Shown: positions 1 through 11,256, counted from the stretch's first letter. The stretch: DNA of 54,857 bases from an uncultured Pelagibacteraceae bacterium (GCA_902613065.1 CACMFU010000010.1:1-54857), one strand, 5' to 3'. The notes: generated by a model from the sequence alone, not told the origin. A program made the numbers and translations.

Positions 1-1
1 G

Positions 2-70
2 TCACTCAATCTTGATATAATGAAAAGATGTGCAGACGAGCTAACTGGAATAAACTCAGATATTCCTTGA
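2..70 (+). CDS. possible 3' tail of an upstream gene (partial)
   Basis: One frame is open from the window edge to a TGA at 68-70. It encodes 22 residues ending in ...ADELTGINSDIP. The composition looks protein-like, but an open stretch this short is quite likely by chance in this DNA. I do not recognise the protein. The following 219 bases up to gltD hold no ORF, only A/T-rich sequence that probably carries the gltD promoter. Confidence 0.25.
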   Translation, partial: SLNLDIMKRCADELTGINSDIP

Positions 71-289
71 ATAATTGATAAAACTAGCGTCTCTACATAT
101 TTTGAAATCATTAGATTCAATACTTCATAATGAAATTGTAACCAAATTAAAGCAATTACATATTTGCATATCATCTATGCATAATAAGAAAAAACCGCTG
201 ATTTACTTAAGTTTTGTTGAATATTAGTCAATATTTATGACCTTGTAATTGTTTATTATTAAATTTTTATCGTATATACAGCGTCCACC

Positions 290-1724
290 ATGTCAGAAAA
301 AATGCTTAAGTTTGTTGATATAGGTCAACAAAATCCACCTAAAAGAGATATATCAAACCGAAAAGAGGATTTTGATGAAATATATCAAGAATTTCTAAAA
401 GATAGAGCTGTTCAGCAGTCAAGCAGATGTTCCCAATGTGGAGTACCATTTTGCCAAGTTCATTGTCCGTTAAGTAACAATATACCAGATTGGCTTAAAC
501 TAACTGCTGAGGGAAGATATGAGGAAGCTTATCAATTATCACAAAGCACAAACAACATGCCAGAAGTTTGTGGAAGAATTTGCCCCCAGGATAGGCTGTG
601 TGAAGGAAATTGTGTAATAGAGCAATCGGGTCATGGAACAGTAACTATTGGATCAATAGAAAAATATATCACAGAGAAAGCTTGGGAAAATGGTTGGGTT
701 AAACCAATAGAAATAAATAGTGAAAAAAATGAGAGTGTAGGAATTATAGGTTCTGGTCCTGCCGGACTTGCTTGTGGAGAACAACTTAGAAAAAAAAGGA
801 TACAAGGTAACTATATATGATCGTTATGACAGAGCTGGAGGGCTACTAATATATGGTATCCCTGGGTTTAAATTAGAAAAGCATGTTGTTCAAAGAAGAA
901 TAAAACTTTTGGAGGAAAGCGGAATTAAATTTGTTTTAAACTTTGAAGTTGGAAAAGATTCCAGCTTGACGGAGTTAAGAGAAAAACATGATGCAATTTT
1001 AATAGCTACAGGAGTTTATAAAGCTAGAGAAGTTAATCTACCTGGTAATGATTTGAGTAATATTTTCCCTGCCATGGAATTTTTGACAGCATCAAATAAA
1101 AAAGGACTAGGTGATAAAGTTGAGTTATTTGATAATGGAACTTTAAATGCTGAAGGCAAAGATGTTGTAGTAATTGGAGGTGGAGATACAGCAATGGACT
1201 GCTTAAGGACTTCAGTGAGACAAAATGCTAAATCTGTAAAATGTTTATATAGAAGAGATAGAGAAAATATGCCAGGATCAGCAAGAGAAGTTGGCAATGC
1301 AGAAGAAGAAGGTGTTGAATTCATATGGTTAACAAGCCCTAAAGAGTTTAAGGGAACAAATAAAATTGAAAGTGTAGTTGTTAATAAAATGAAATTGGGT
1401 GAGCCAGATGATAGCGGTAGAAGAAAACCAGTTATTGAAGAAAATTCAGATTTTGAAATTAAAGCCGATCTTGTAATTAAAGCACTTGGATTTGATCCAG
1501 AAGATCTTCCAAAATTATTTAATGAAGAAAAATTACAAGTATCAAGATGGGGAACAATAAAAGCGGATTTTGATACAATGGAAACTAGTATAGAGGGAGT
1601 TTTTGCAGCTGGAGATATAGTTCGTGGAGCATCTCTAGTGGTTTGGGGCATCAAAGACGGAAGAGATGCCGCAACATCAATTGATAATTATTTACAAAGT
1701 AAACAAAAACTTAGAGTTGCTTAA
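290..1724 (+). CDS. gltD: glutamate synthase (NADPH) small subunit, interrupted by a +1 frameshift
   Basis: GltD passes electrons from NADPH through FAD and iron-sulfur clusters to GltB, which makes two glutamates from glutamine and 2-oxoglutarate. The first part (290-820) has the two cysteine groups of the N-terminal ferredoxin-like domain (C47, C50, C55, C59 and C94, C98, C104, C108) and the start of the FAD site, GIIGSGPAG at 151-159. The second part, in another frame, continues with the family sequence KKGYKVTIYDR and the NADPH loop VVVIGGGDTAMD. The frames join if one A is removed from the A8 run at 790-797, giving 477 residues, a normal GltD length. Start at 290; ATG 302 is a possible alternative. 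The stop overlaps the gltB start (TAATG), so the two are one operon. Either a sequence error or a real lesion. Confidence 0.9.
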
Positions 1725-4700
1725 TGAAGTTAAGAAATAAAAATTTAAAAATTTTAAAAAGTAATCATGTTTACTCGGAAGAAATGGAACATGATGCATG
1801 TGGTGTAGGCTTAGTAGCATCTACCGAAGGTCTAAAATCAAGAAAAGTCGTAGAATATGGAATCGATGCCTTAAAAGCTGTTTGGCATAGGGGTGCAATC
1901 GATGCAGACGGAAAAACAGGAGATGGTGCTGGAATTCATATTGAAATTCCTAAAGATTTCTTTGAGGAAAAAATTGAAGTCACTGGTCATAAACATGATA
2001 ATTCTGAATTATGTGTGGGTATGATTTTCTTACCAAGAAATGATTATAGCGCTCAAGAGCAATGTAGAACTATTGTTGAAAGCGAACTAACAAAGAGAAA
2101 TTTTAGTATCTATGGCTGGAGACAAGTTCCTGTTGATCCATCTGTTTTAGGAGAAAAAGCTGAACAAACAAGACCTGAAATTACTCAAGTATTGTTCACA
2201 TACAATGACAAAAAAGTTGTCAATAAATCTCTGGAGCAAAAATTGTATGAAACTAGAAGAGTAATTGAAAAAGAAGCTCTCAATAATCAGGTAAATAATT
2301 TTTATATATGTTCATTTAGTTCTAAATCTATCATTTATAAAGGAATGTTTTTAGCAGAAGCTTTGTCAGATTTTTATACTGACTTAAAAGATGAAAGATT
2401 TATATCTAGGTATGCAATATTTCATCAAAGATTTTCAACCAATACTGCACCTAGTTGGGACTTAGCTCAACCGTTTAGATCTATAGCGCATAATGGTGAA
2501 ATAAATACCCTTAAAGGAAATGTTAATTGGATGAAGGTTCACGAAGAAGAGATGTTTAGTCCAGTTTTCGAAGATATAGAGAATCTTAAGCCTGTAATAC
2601 CGGCTGGAAATTCTGACTCTGCATCATTAGATAATGTTTTTGAGTTATTAAATATTTCTGGACAGCCTGCTCCTCTAGCAAAATTAATGTTAATACCAGA
2701 CGCTTGGTCAAAAAAAAATAAGGTATTAAAAAAAGATCATCAACAACTATTCAATTTTTTAAATAGTACCATGGAGCCTTGGGATGGACCAGCTGCTATA
2801 GCTGCAACAGATAATGAATGGGTAATTGTTGCAACTGACAGAAATGGATTAAGACCACTTAGATATACAGTGACAAGAGACAAACTTCTTTTTGCAGGAA
2901 GTGAAACAGGAATGATAGATTTAAATGAGAAAAAAATTGTATCTAAAGGCAGATTAGGACCTGGAGAAATATTAGGAGTAAGAATAGAAAAAGGCAAAGT
3001 ATATTCAAACGACGAAATAAAAAACTACCTTTCAAAAGAATATAAGCATTACAACAATCAGATTATTGATCTTGATAAAAAATTAGAGGCAGAAACTGAA
3101 AAAGTAGAGCTAGAAGGCCAAAGTTTGAGGAATTTTCAACATTGTTTTGGATATAGCATAGAAGATTTAGAATTAATTCTTCATCCAATGGCAGAAGATG
3201 CTAAAGAAGCAACAGGCTCAATGGGTGATGACACGCCTTTAGCAGTTTTATCTGACAAATATAGACCACTATATCATTACTTTAGACAAAATTTTAGTCA
3301 GGTTACAAATCCACCAATTGACTCTCTCAGAGAAAATAAAGTTATGAGTTTAAAGACAAGATTTGGAAACCTTGGTAATATTTTAGATTTTAGTAAATTA
3401 ACTAAAGACAATATTTATGTCTTAAATAGTCCGATATTATCAAATGCACAATTTGAAAAATTTTTGAAATTCTTTGGAAATAATAATAAAGTTTTAGATT
3501 GTACATTCAGCAAGGATGATGATTTAGAGATATCAATAAATTTACTCAAAGTTAAATCTGAACAAGCTGTTAGAGAAGGAATTAAACAGATAATATTATC
3601 AGATAAAAAATATTTCAGAAAATAGAATGCCAATGCCGATGCTTTTATGTATAGGGGCAATAAATACACACTTAGTTAAATTAGGTTTAAGAGGTTATGT
3701 TTCTATTAATGTTCAAACTGGAGATGCTTTAGATACTCACTCTTTTGCAACATTAATTGGTGTTGGTGCTACTACAGTGAACCCTTATTTAGCTTTTGAT
3801 AGCTTACATCAAAGACATTCTAAGAAATTATTTGGAAATTTCACTTTTGATGAATGTGTTTCAAGATACATTAAATCAGTCAATCTCGGTCTTCTTAAAA
3901 TAATGTCTAAAATGGGAATTTCTGTTTTAAGTTCTTACAGAGGTGGATGTAATTTTGAAACTGTGGGACTAAGCAGAACAATTGTGAAAGATTACTTTCC
4001 TGGAATGTTATCAAAGATTTCTGGAATTGGTTTAAAAGGAATAGAAAAGAAAATTAGAACTATACACGAAGAAGCATTTTTCAATAATTCAAATATTTTA
4101 CCAATTGGAGGTATTTACAGATATAGAAAAAATGGTGAAACACATCAGTATCAAGGCAAACTAATTCATTTACTGCAAACTGCGGTTGGACAAGGATCTT
4201 ATGAAATATATAAAAAATACACAAAAGGTATTTACAATCTAAATCCAATAAGTTTAAGAGATTTAGTAGATTTTAAATCTAAAAATCCTATCGATATATC
4301 TAATGTTGAGCCTGCATCTAATATATTAAAAAGATTTGGAAGTGGAAGTATGTCTCATGGGGCTTTATCTAAAGAAGCACATGAAACCCTTGCTGTTGGC
4401 ATGAACAGAATTAAAGGCGCATCTTGTAGTGGTGAAGGTGGAGAAGATGAAAAAAGGTTTAAGATTATGGAGAATGGAGATAGTGCAAATTCAAGGGTTA
4501 AACAAATTGCATCAGCTAGATTTGGAGTAACAATTAATTACTTAAATAATTGTAATGAGATTGAAATCAAAATTGCACAGGGCGCTAAACCAGGCGAAGG
4601 TGGACAATTACCAGGTTTCAAAGTTACGGATGAAATTGCGAAATTGAGACATTCAACGCCAGGAGTTACTTTAATATCACCTCCACCACATCATGATATT

Positions 4701-6221
4701 TACTCAATAGAAGATCTAGCTCAATTAATTTATGATTTAAAACAAATAAATCCTAAGGCTAGGGTTGGAGTTAAATTAGTTGCTTCATCAGGAATTGGAA
4801 CGATAGCTGCTGGAGTTGCAAAAGCTAAAGCAGACATAATTTTAATCTCAGGGCACTCAGGAGGTACAGGAGCCACTCCACAGACAAGCGTTAAATATGT
4901 TGGAGTTCCTTGGGAGATGGGATTAACAGAAGCAAATCAGGTATTGACTTTAAATAACTTGAGACATCAAGTGACGCTTAGAACTGACGGTGGAATAAAA
5001 ACAGGAAGAGATGTTGTAATTGCAGCCATGATGGGAGCAGAAGAATTTGGCGTAGCAACAACTGCTTTAGTCGCAATGGGATGTATAATGGTCAGACAAT
5101 GTCATTCAAATACATGTCCAGTAGGTGTTTGCACACAAGATGATAAATTAAGAGAGAAATTTACAGGAACCCCTGAAAAAGTAGTAAACCTTTTTACATT
5201 TATAGCAGAGGAAGTAAGAGAAATACTTGCTGATCTTGGTTTCAAATCTTTAAATGAAGTAATTGGAAGAACTGACTTACTAAGGCAAGTAAGCAAAGGA
5301 TCACCAAACTTGGATGATCTAGACTTAAATCCTCTTTTTGTTCAGGCAGATCCTGGAAAAAATAAAAGATATTGTGAGAAACCTGAAATTAATTCTGTTC
5401 CAGATACTTTAGATCAAAAATTATGGCCAGAAATAGAAGACAAAATAGATAAAAAAGAAAAAATAAATCAGGAATTTGAAATTCAAAATACTGATAGAGC
5501 AGTTGGTACTAGAATTTCTTATCATTTGTACAAAAAATTTGGAAATAACAATCTTGATGAAAATTCGATTGAATTAAATTTTAAAGGTTCAGCAGGTCAA
5601 TCCTTTGGTGCTTTTGCTATTAAAGGATTAAAACTAATTTTAAAAGGGGATGCAAATGATTATGTTGCCAAAGGATTATCAGGTGGAACTATTGTTATTA
5701 AGTTACAAGATGAAAGCAACCTTGTTTCAAATGAAAATACTATTATTGGAAATACTGTTTTGTATGGAGCTACTTCAGGAAAATTATTAGCTTCAGGACA
5801 AACAGGAGAGAGATTTGCTGTTAGAAATTCAGGTGCAACTGCAGTAGTAGAAGGTTGTGATTCAAATGGTTGTGAATACATGACAGGTGGAAACATTATT
5901 ATATTAGGAGAAATTGGCGATAATTTTGGAGCTGGCATGACAGGAGGTATGGCATTTATTTATGACCCTGAAAATCAATTTGATAAAAAAGTAAATCCTG
6001 AAAGTGTAGTTTGGCAAACTCCAGAAACTAAATTTTGGATTGAGCACCTAAGGAAATTAATTCAAGAGCATTCGATAGAAACAAATTCAACAATCTCGAA
6101 AAAAATTGTTGAGAATTTTGAAAATGAAATAAATAATTTCGTCCAAGTTTGTCCAAAAGAAATGTTAGATAAGTTAGAAAATCCTATATCAAACAAAAAA
6201 TTAGTCGGTCAAGCTAGTTAG
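1724..6221 (+). CDS. gltB: glutamate synthase large subunit, interrupted by a +1 frameshift
   Basis: GltB hydrolyses glutamine and channels the ammonia to an FMN/3Fe-4S synthase site. In the first part (1724-3625) the sequence EHDACGVGL places the N-terminal amidotransferase cysteine at residue 26, exposed after propeptide cleavage as in the family. The second part (3627-6221) carries the FMN-binding synthase domain, the cluster cysteines in CIMVRQCHSNTC, and the C-terminal glycine-rich beta-helix. The first frame ends at TAG 3623-3625. Removing one A from the A6 run at 3605-3610 restores SDKNISENRMPMPMLL, the expected family junction, and gives 1498 residues, the usual length. It overlaps the downstream convergent hydrolase by 8 bases. 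Confidence 0.92.
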
Positions 6222-6975
6222 TATTTTTAATAATATTATCTAACTCTTTACAAATAATGTTTAGATTTTTTTTTGACGAGAGACTATGGTCACCCTTTTT
6301 AATTATATTTAATTTTTTTTTTGATTTGCTGAATATTTTTAAAACTTCTCTTGAGTATTTAATTGGCACAACTTCATCTTTTTGACCATGGATCATAGTA
6401 ACAGGTATTTTCATTGGAATTTTAAGATTCAAAACTTTATTTTGTTTTTTTCTTCCATCTTTAATTAATTGATTAGTTATGAGATACTCATACCCACCAT
6501 TTTTAATTTTGCTAATACCTTTTTTGATAATTTCACTTTTTGTCTTTTTTGAAAATTTTTTCCACATTATTCTTGTTAAAAATTCTGGAGCAGAGCCAAT
6601 TCCAATAAAGCCTTTAATCTGTTTCTTAATTGATTTAAATAACAATAAAGAAATCCAAGCACCCATACTAGAACCTATTAAAATTATATCATTTTTTTTA
6701 ACTATATTCTTAATAGTCTGTTTTGCATCATTTGCCCAAGTGGAAATATTCCCTTTTGTAAATTCACCTGAAGATTTTCCGTATCCAGAATATTCTAGTG
6801 CCAAGAAACCCAATTTATTTTTTTTAGCATATTTTAAAAATCTTTTAGGTTTATCTCCTTCTATATCGGATGCAAAACCTGGTAAAAATATAATATAAAG
6901 ATTTTTCTTACAATAATTGCTTATATATCTTAGTTTTTTTGTTTTAGAAATTTTTAGAAATTTAAATTTTTTCAT
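6214..6975 (-). CDS. alpha/beta hydrolase
   Basis: This 253-residue serine hydrolase has the nucleophile elbow GSSMGAW (Ser103), a likely acid at Asp200 in HGQKDEVVP, and the catalytic His230 in GDHSL. The LPGF segment at 31-34 fits an oxyanion-hole position. It has no signal peptide, so it is probably a cytosolic esterase, thioesterase or deacylase; the substrate cannot be read from sequence. The overall layout resembles the ABHD10-like hydrolases of alphaproteobacteria (inference). It converges on gltB and is divergent from the GT4 gene, with 42 bases between. Confidence 0.8.
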   Translation of the reverse strand: MKKFKFLKISKTKKLRYISNYCKKNLYIIFLPGFASDIEGDKPKRFLKYAKKNKLGFLALEYSGYGKSSGEFTKGNISTWANDAKQTIKNIVKKNDIILIGSSMGAWISLLLFKSIKKQIKGFIGIGSAPEFLTRIMWKKFSKKTKSEIIKKGISKIKNGGYEYLITNQLIKDGRKKQNKVLNLKIPMKIPVTMIHGQKDEVVPIKYSREVLKIFSKSKKKLNIIKKGDHSLSSKKNLNIICKELDNIIKNTN

Positions 6976-7017
6976 ATAAAGTATTAAAATTGATTTGAAA
7001 TATTATAACTCTACCAT

Positions 7018-8172
7018 ATGCATCCAAAATTGAAAGTTCTGCAAGTTATACCAAAACTTGGATACGGTGGCGCAGAAACAGGTTGTTATGATATCGCACA
7101 CTATCTACATGAAAATGATTGCAAATCTTTTTTAATTTGCAACGGTGGTGAATTAACAAAGTTTATAGATAAAAAAAAAGTTAAATATATAAGATTACCT
7201 GTTAATACCAAAAACCCCATTTTGGTTTTTTTTAATTCAATAATTATTTCTTTAATAATTTTATTTTATGGAATTAATATTGTCCACGCAAGAAGTAGAG
7301 CTCCTGCATGGTCTTGTTTGCTAGCTACTAAAATCACACGACGTAAATTTGTAACTACATTTCATGGAACATATAATTTTAAAAGTAAATTAAAAAAATT
7401 ATATAACTCCGTAATGTTGAGATCAGATTTAATTATTGCTGGGTCTAATTTTATATTTTCGCATATTAAAGAAAACTACTCTGAATACCTTAATGATAAA
7501 AAAAAATTCTTGGTGATATTTAGAGGCATTAATACTGACTATTTTGATCCATCAACTACTATAGAAACAGAGGAAGATGAATTATTTAAATCATGGGGAC
7601 TTAAAATCGAGAGAAAAACTGTTCTATTGCCCGGAAGATTAACAGAATGGAAAGGCCAAGAAATGTTTTTAGATGCTATTAATAAAGTAAATATTAATTT
7701 AGGACACGAGGTATTTAATGTAATTATTCTTGGGAGCGATCAAGGAAGAGAACTTTACAAAAAGAAACTTATTAGGTTAGTTGAACAGTACAGATTAACT
7801 AACCAAGTAAAATTTATAGATCATTGTAAAAATATGCCTCTAGCTTACAAACTTTCAGACATCATAGTTTCTTCATCAATAGAACCAGAAGCCTTTGGAA
7901 GAATATCTGTTGAGGCTCAGGCAATGGAAAAACTAATTGTTGCAAGTAATATTGGGGGATCAAAAGAGACTATAAATGAAAATAAAACAGGATTTTTATT
8001 TGAAGCAAATAATCCTGACGATCTTTCAAAAAAATTAATAGAAATTATGAATTTAGATGAACAGACTATCAATCAAATGGGTATAGAAGGTAGAAAAAAT
8101 GTCGTTTCAAAATTTAATGTTGAAAAAATGTGTTTTTCTACTTATTCAGAGTATAAAAAATTAATAAACTAA
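7018..8172 (+). CDS. glycosyltransferase family 4
   Basis: This 384-residue GT-B enzyme starts with the N-terminal GT4 motif QVIPKLGYGGAET. The C-terminal nucleotide-sugar site includes VLLPGRLTEWKGQE, and PEAFGRISVEAQAME matches the family EX7E acceptor/donor motif. A hydrophobic stretch near residues 68-86 suggests membrane association. It most likely adds a sugar to a lipopolysaccharide or other surface glycan; donor and acceptor are unknown. The stop shares a base with the thrS start (TAATG), so the two are probably co-transcribed. Confidence 0.88.
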   Translation: MHPKLKVLQVIPKLGYGGAETGCYDIAHYLHENDCKSFLICNGGELTKFIDKKKVKYIRLPVNTKNPILVFFNSIIISLIILFYGINIVHARSRAPAWSCLLATKITRRKFVTTFHGTYNFKSKLKKLYNSVMLRSDLIIAGSNFIFSHIKENYSEYLNDKKKFLVIFRGINTDYFDPSTTIETEEDELFKSWGLKIERKTVLLPGRLTEWKGQEMFLDAINKVNINLGHEVFNVIILGSDQGRELYKKKLIRLVEQYRLTNQVKFIDHCKNMPLAYKLSDIIVSSSIEPEAFGRISVEAQAMEKLIVASNIGGSKETINENKTGFLFEANNPDDLSKKLIEIMNLDEQTINQMGIEGRKNVVSKFNVEKMCFSTYSEYKKLIN

Positions 8173-10091
8173 TGCCAAATATTACATTACCTGATGGAAA
8201 AAAATTAAACTTTGAAAAAAGTATAACAGGTACTGAAGTTGCAGAAAAAATTAGCAAGTCTTTAGGTAAGCAAGCTTTAGTAATGAGCATAAACGGTGAA
8301 CTTAAAGATTTATATACTGTTATTGAAAATGATTGTTCTATTAAAATATTTACAGCTAAAGATCCTGAAGGTTTAGAAGTCATCAGACATGATACTGCAC
8401 ATATAATGGCTATGGCCGTTCAAGAACTTTACCCAGGTACACAGGTAACAATTGGGCCAGTTATAGAAAATGGATTTTACTATGATTTTGCAAGAAAAGA
8501 GCCTTTTACTAGCGACGATCTAAAAAAGATTGAAAAAAAAATGTCAGAGATAATAGATAAAGATGTAAAAACAAGAAAAGAAGTTTGGCAGAGAGATAAA
8601 GCAATAAGTCATTTTAAAAAAATTGGAGAAAAATATAAAGCCGAGATAATTGAGAGCATTCCTAAAAATGAAGAACTTACGGTTTATCATCATGGTGAAA
8701 CATGGCACGATTTATGTAGAGGTCCTCATTTAGTATCCTCTGGCAAAATAGGTAAGGCTTTCAAATTGACAAAGGTATCAGGAGCTTATTGGCGTGGTGA
8801 CTCTAATAATGAAATGCTTCAAAGAATATATGGCACTGGTTGGGCAACCCAAAAAGAATTAGATCTTTATCTTCAGAGAATTGAAGAAGCAGAAAAAAGA
8901 GATCATAGAAAAATTGGAAAAGAGATGGATTTATTTCATTTTAGAGAAGAAAGCCCTGGATCTGTATTTTGGCACCAGAAAGGGTGGAATTTATTTCAAA
9001 AACTTGTTTCTTATATGAGAATGAAACAAGATCATGATGGTTACAAAGAGATAAATACGCCAGAAATACTTGATAGATCTTTGTGGGAAAAATCTGGTCA
9101 CTGGGAAAAATTTGGAGCTAATATGTATACTTCAACTACACCAGATGAAAAAGTATTCGCAATTAAACCCATGAATTGTCCTGGGTGTGTTCAAGTATTT
9201 AACCAAGGACTTAAAAGTTATAGAGACTTACCTTTAAAGATGTCAGAATTTGGAAAAGTTCACAGGTATGAACCTTCAGGTGCATTGCATGGATTATTAC
9301 GTGTAAGAGCTTTTACCCAAGATGATGCGCATATTTTTTGTACAGAAGAACAAATTACTGAAGAATGTTTGAGTGTTACAAATTTAATTTTGGAAATTTA
9401 TAAAGATCTTGGTTTTGAAGATGTTATTTTAAAATACTCAGATAGACCAGATTTAAGAGTTGGAGACGATAAAGTTTGGGACAAGTCAGAGGCTGCGTTG
9501 TTAGAAGCAATCAAAGCGACAAAGCTAGAGTACTCAATTAATAAAGGTGAGGGAGCATTTTATGGACCAAAAATTGAATTTGTTTTAAGAGATGCAATCG
9601 GTAGAGATTGGCAGTGTGGAACCTTGCAAGTAGATTTAAATTTACCAGGAAGATTAGGAGCTTCTTTTGTTGATAAAGATGGAGCTAAAAAAGTACCTGT
9701 GATGTTACACAGAGCACTATTTGGATCTTTAGAAAGGTTCATAGGTATCCTTATAGAGAATTATGCGGGCAAGTTGCCATTTTGGATATCACCTTTACAG
9801 GCAGTAGTTATTCCAATCTCTAGTGATTTTGATGAATATGCAAAAAGTGTAGCTAAGGAATTAAAAAGAAGTGGTTTGATTGTTGAGGTAGATCTTAAAA
9901 ATCACAATTTAAATTATAAAATAAGAGATCATTCTTTAACAAAAGTACCAATGTTATTGATTTGTGGAAAAAAAGAAGTTGACTCCAACAGTGTAACTAT
10001 TAGAAGGTTGGATTCTAATAAACAAGAAAATATGGCTTTAAAAGAATTTATAAAAAAATACTCTGATCTAAATAAAGCCCCTTCAATTTAA
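8172..10091 (+). CDS. thrS: threonyl-tRNA synthetase
   Basis: This class II synthetase charges tRNA-Thr with threonine. At 639 residues it is full length. The TGS domain covers about residues 1-60, followed by the editing domain with HDTAHIMAMAV, then the class II core with the zinc-site cysteine in PMNCPGCVQVF and motif 2 around RYEPSGALHGLLRVR, and a C-terminal anticodon-binding domain. It heads a translation block with infC, rpmI, rplT, pheS and pheT, a common bacterial order. A divergent tRNA-Thr lies elsewhere in this window (39276-39350). Confidence 0.97.
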   Translation: MPNITLPDGKKLNFEKSITGTEVAEKISKSLGKQALVMSINGELKDLYTVIENDCSIKIFTAKDPEGLEVIRHDTAHIMAMAVQELYPGTQVTIGPVIENGFYYDFARKEPFTSDDLKKIEKKMSEIIDKDVKTRKEVWQRDKAISHFKKIGEKYKAEIIESIPKNEELTVYHHGETWHDLCRGPHLVSSGKIGKAFKLTKVSGAYWRGDSNNEMLQRIYGTGWATQKELDLYLQRIEEAEKRDHRKIGKEMDLFHFREESPGSVFWHQKGWNLFQKLVSYMRMKQDHDGYKEINTPEILDRSLWEKSGHWEKFGANMYTSTTPDEKVFAIKPMNCPGCVQVFNQGLKSYRDLPLKMSEFGKVHRYEPSGALHGLLRVRAFTQDDAHIFCTEEQITEECLSVTNLILEIYKDLGFEDVILKYSDRPDLRVGDDKVWDKSEAALLEAIKATKLEYSINKGEGAFYGPKIEFVLRDAIGRDWQCGTLQVDLNLPGRLGASFVDKDGAKKVPVMLHRALFGSLERFIGILIENYAGKLPFWISPLQAVVIPISSDFDEYAKSVAKELKRSGLIVEVDLKNHNLNYKIRDHSLTKVPMLLICGKKEVDSNSVTIRRLDSNKQENMALKEFIKKYSDLNKAPSI

Positions 10092-10638
10092 GTGGCAGAT
10101 TTTAAACAAAATTATTTTCAAAAAAGAACTAAAGCAAGAGGCCCAAGGTCTAACAACAGGATTACATCAAATGAAGTTCAAGTTATTGCAAGTGATGGTG
10201 AAAATTTAGGAATTTTAAATTTAAATGAAGCAATCAATAAAGCAAAAAAATGAAGGTTTAGATTTAATAGAAATTGCCCCAAATGCAAAACCGCCTGTCT
10301 GTAAAATTATGGACATGGGTAAATATAAATACGATGCACAAAAAAAAGCTAACAAGGCAAAAAAAAAACAAAAAAAAATTGAATTAAAAGAAATAAAATT
10401 AAGGCCAGTTACAGAAGTTCATGATTACTCTTTCAAAATTAAAAATGCTCAAAAATTTTTGGCAAAAGGCGATAAAGTCAAATTTACAATAAGGTTTAAA
10501 GGGAGAGAGTTACAACATTCTAACCTTGGCAATGAATTAATGGATAAAATTAAGGCAGACATGGAGACTATTGGAAGAGTAGAGCTTCAGCCAAAATTTG
10601 ATGGAAAGCAAATGATTATGGTAATCCAGCCTTTATAA
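10092..10638 (+). CDS. infC: translation initiation factor IF-3, interrupted by a +1 frameshift
   Basis: IF-3 binds the 30S subunit and checks the start codon. The gene starts at GTG 10092 directly after the thrS stop, an unusual start also found in infC of other bacteria. The first frame encodes the N-terminal domain (RITSNEVQVIASDGENLG) and stops at TGA 10251-10253. The rest of the protein, EGLDLIEIAPNAKPPVCKIMD and the C-terminal domain, follows in the next frame to 10638. Removing one A from the A7 run at 10244-10250 gives KNEGLDL and 181 residues, a normal IF-3 length. The gene is essential in bacteria studied, so a real loss would be surprising. Confidence 0.9.
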
Positions 10639-10691
10639 GCCATATTTCTAGTTGTAAATTTAATTTAATATTTGTATAACCCCCAAAAATT

Positions 10692-10898
10692 ATGCCTAAG
10701 TTAAAAACAAAAAGTTCAGCTAAAAAAAGATTTAAAATATCAGCTAAAGGCAAGGTTATTACCCCACAGGCTGGAAAAAGACACGGCATGATAAAAAGAA
10801 CGAATTCACAAATTAGAAAACAAAGAGGCACAACTGTTTTATCAAAACAAGATGGTAAGATAGTAAAATCTTATATGCCTTACAGTTTAAGAGGATAA
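10692..10898 (+). CDS. rpmI: 50S ribosomal protein L35
   Basis: This 68-residue basic protein has the L35 signature [15 protein letters not shown] and ends in YMPYSLRG. It is part of the large subunit. It lies 53 bases after infC and one base before rplT, in the conserved infC-rpmI-rplT order. No clear stem-loop of the kind used for L20 autoregulation was seen in the short spacer. Confidence 0.97.
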   Translation: MPKLKTKSSAKKRFKISAKGKVITPQAGKRHGMIKRTNSQIRKQRGTTVLSKQDGKIVKSYMPYSLRG

Positions 10899-10899
10899 A

Positions 10900-11256
10900 A
10901 TGGCAAGAGTTAAAAGAGGAGTTACAAGCAGAGCTAAACACAAAAAAGTTTTAAAAGCTGTTAAAGGTCAGTGGGGGAGAAGAAAAAATACTATAAGAGT
11001 TGCAAGACAAGCAATGGAGAAAGCTATGCAGTATGCTTATAGAGACAGAAGAAATAAAAAAAGGGATTTCAAAGCATTGTGGATTCAAAGAATTAATGCT
11101 GGTGTCAGATCCGAAGGTATAACATATTCAAAGTTTATTAATGGTTTAAGCAAATCAGGAATTAAATTAGATAGAAAAATTCTTGCAGAAATTGCTTACG
11201 ATAACCCTGAAGCATTCAAAACTATAGTTAAAAGGGCTCAAGCAGCATTAAATTAA
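10900..11256 (+). CDS. rplT: 50S ribosomal protein L20
   Basis: This 118-residue protein is of normal length. It begins [19 protein letters not shown], the L20 N-terminal rRNA-binding tail, and contains [19 protein letters not shown]. It is an early assembly protein of the 50S subunit. It follows rpmI by one base and is probably co-transcribed with the upstream translation genes; a 43-base spacer separates it from pheS. Confidence 0.98.
   Translation: MARVKRGVTSRAKHKKVLKAVKGQWGRRKNTIRVARQAMEKAMQYAYRDRRNKKRDFKALWIQRINAGVRSEGITYSKFINGLSKSGIKLDRKILAEIAYDNPEAFKTIVKRAQAALN

Noticed and set aside
1016..1654. 212-residue open frame antisense to gltD
   Set aside because: Low-complexity Ser/Leu/Pro-rich translation typical of the shadow of an A/T-rich gene; the sense strand encodes clear GltD motifs.
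768..1724. Separate gene starting at ATG 768 in the second gltD part
   Set aside because: The ATG lies inside the FAD motif region read in the first frame; the second part is the continuation of gltD after a one-base shift.
6479..6898. 139-residue plus-strand frame inside the hydrolase gene
   Set aside because: The minus strand has a full catalytic triad; the plus-strand product is hydrophobic shadow sequence without motifs.
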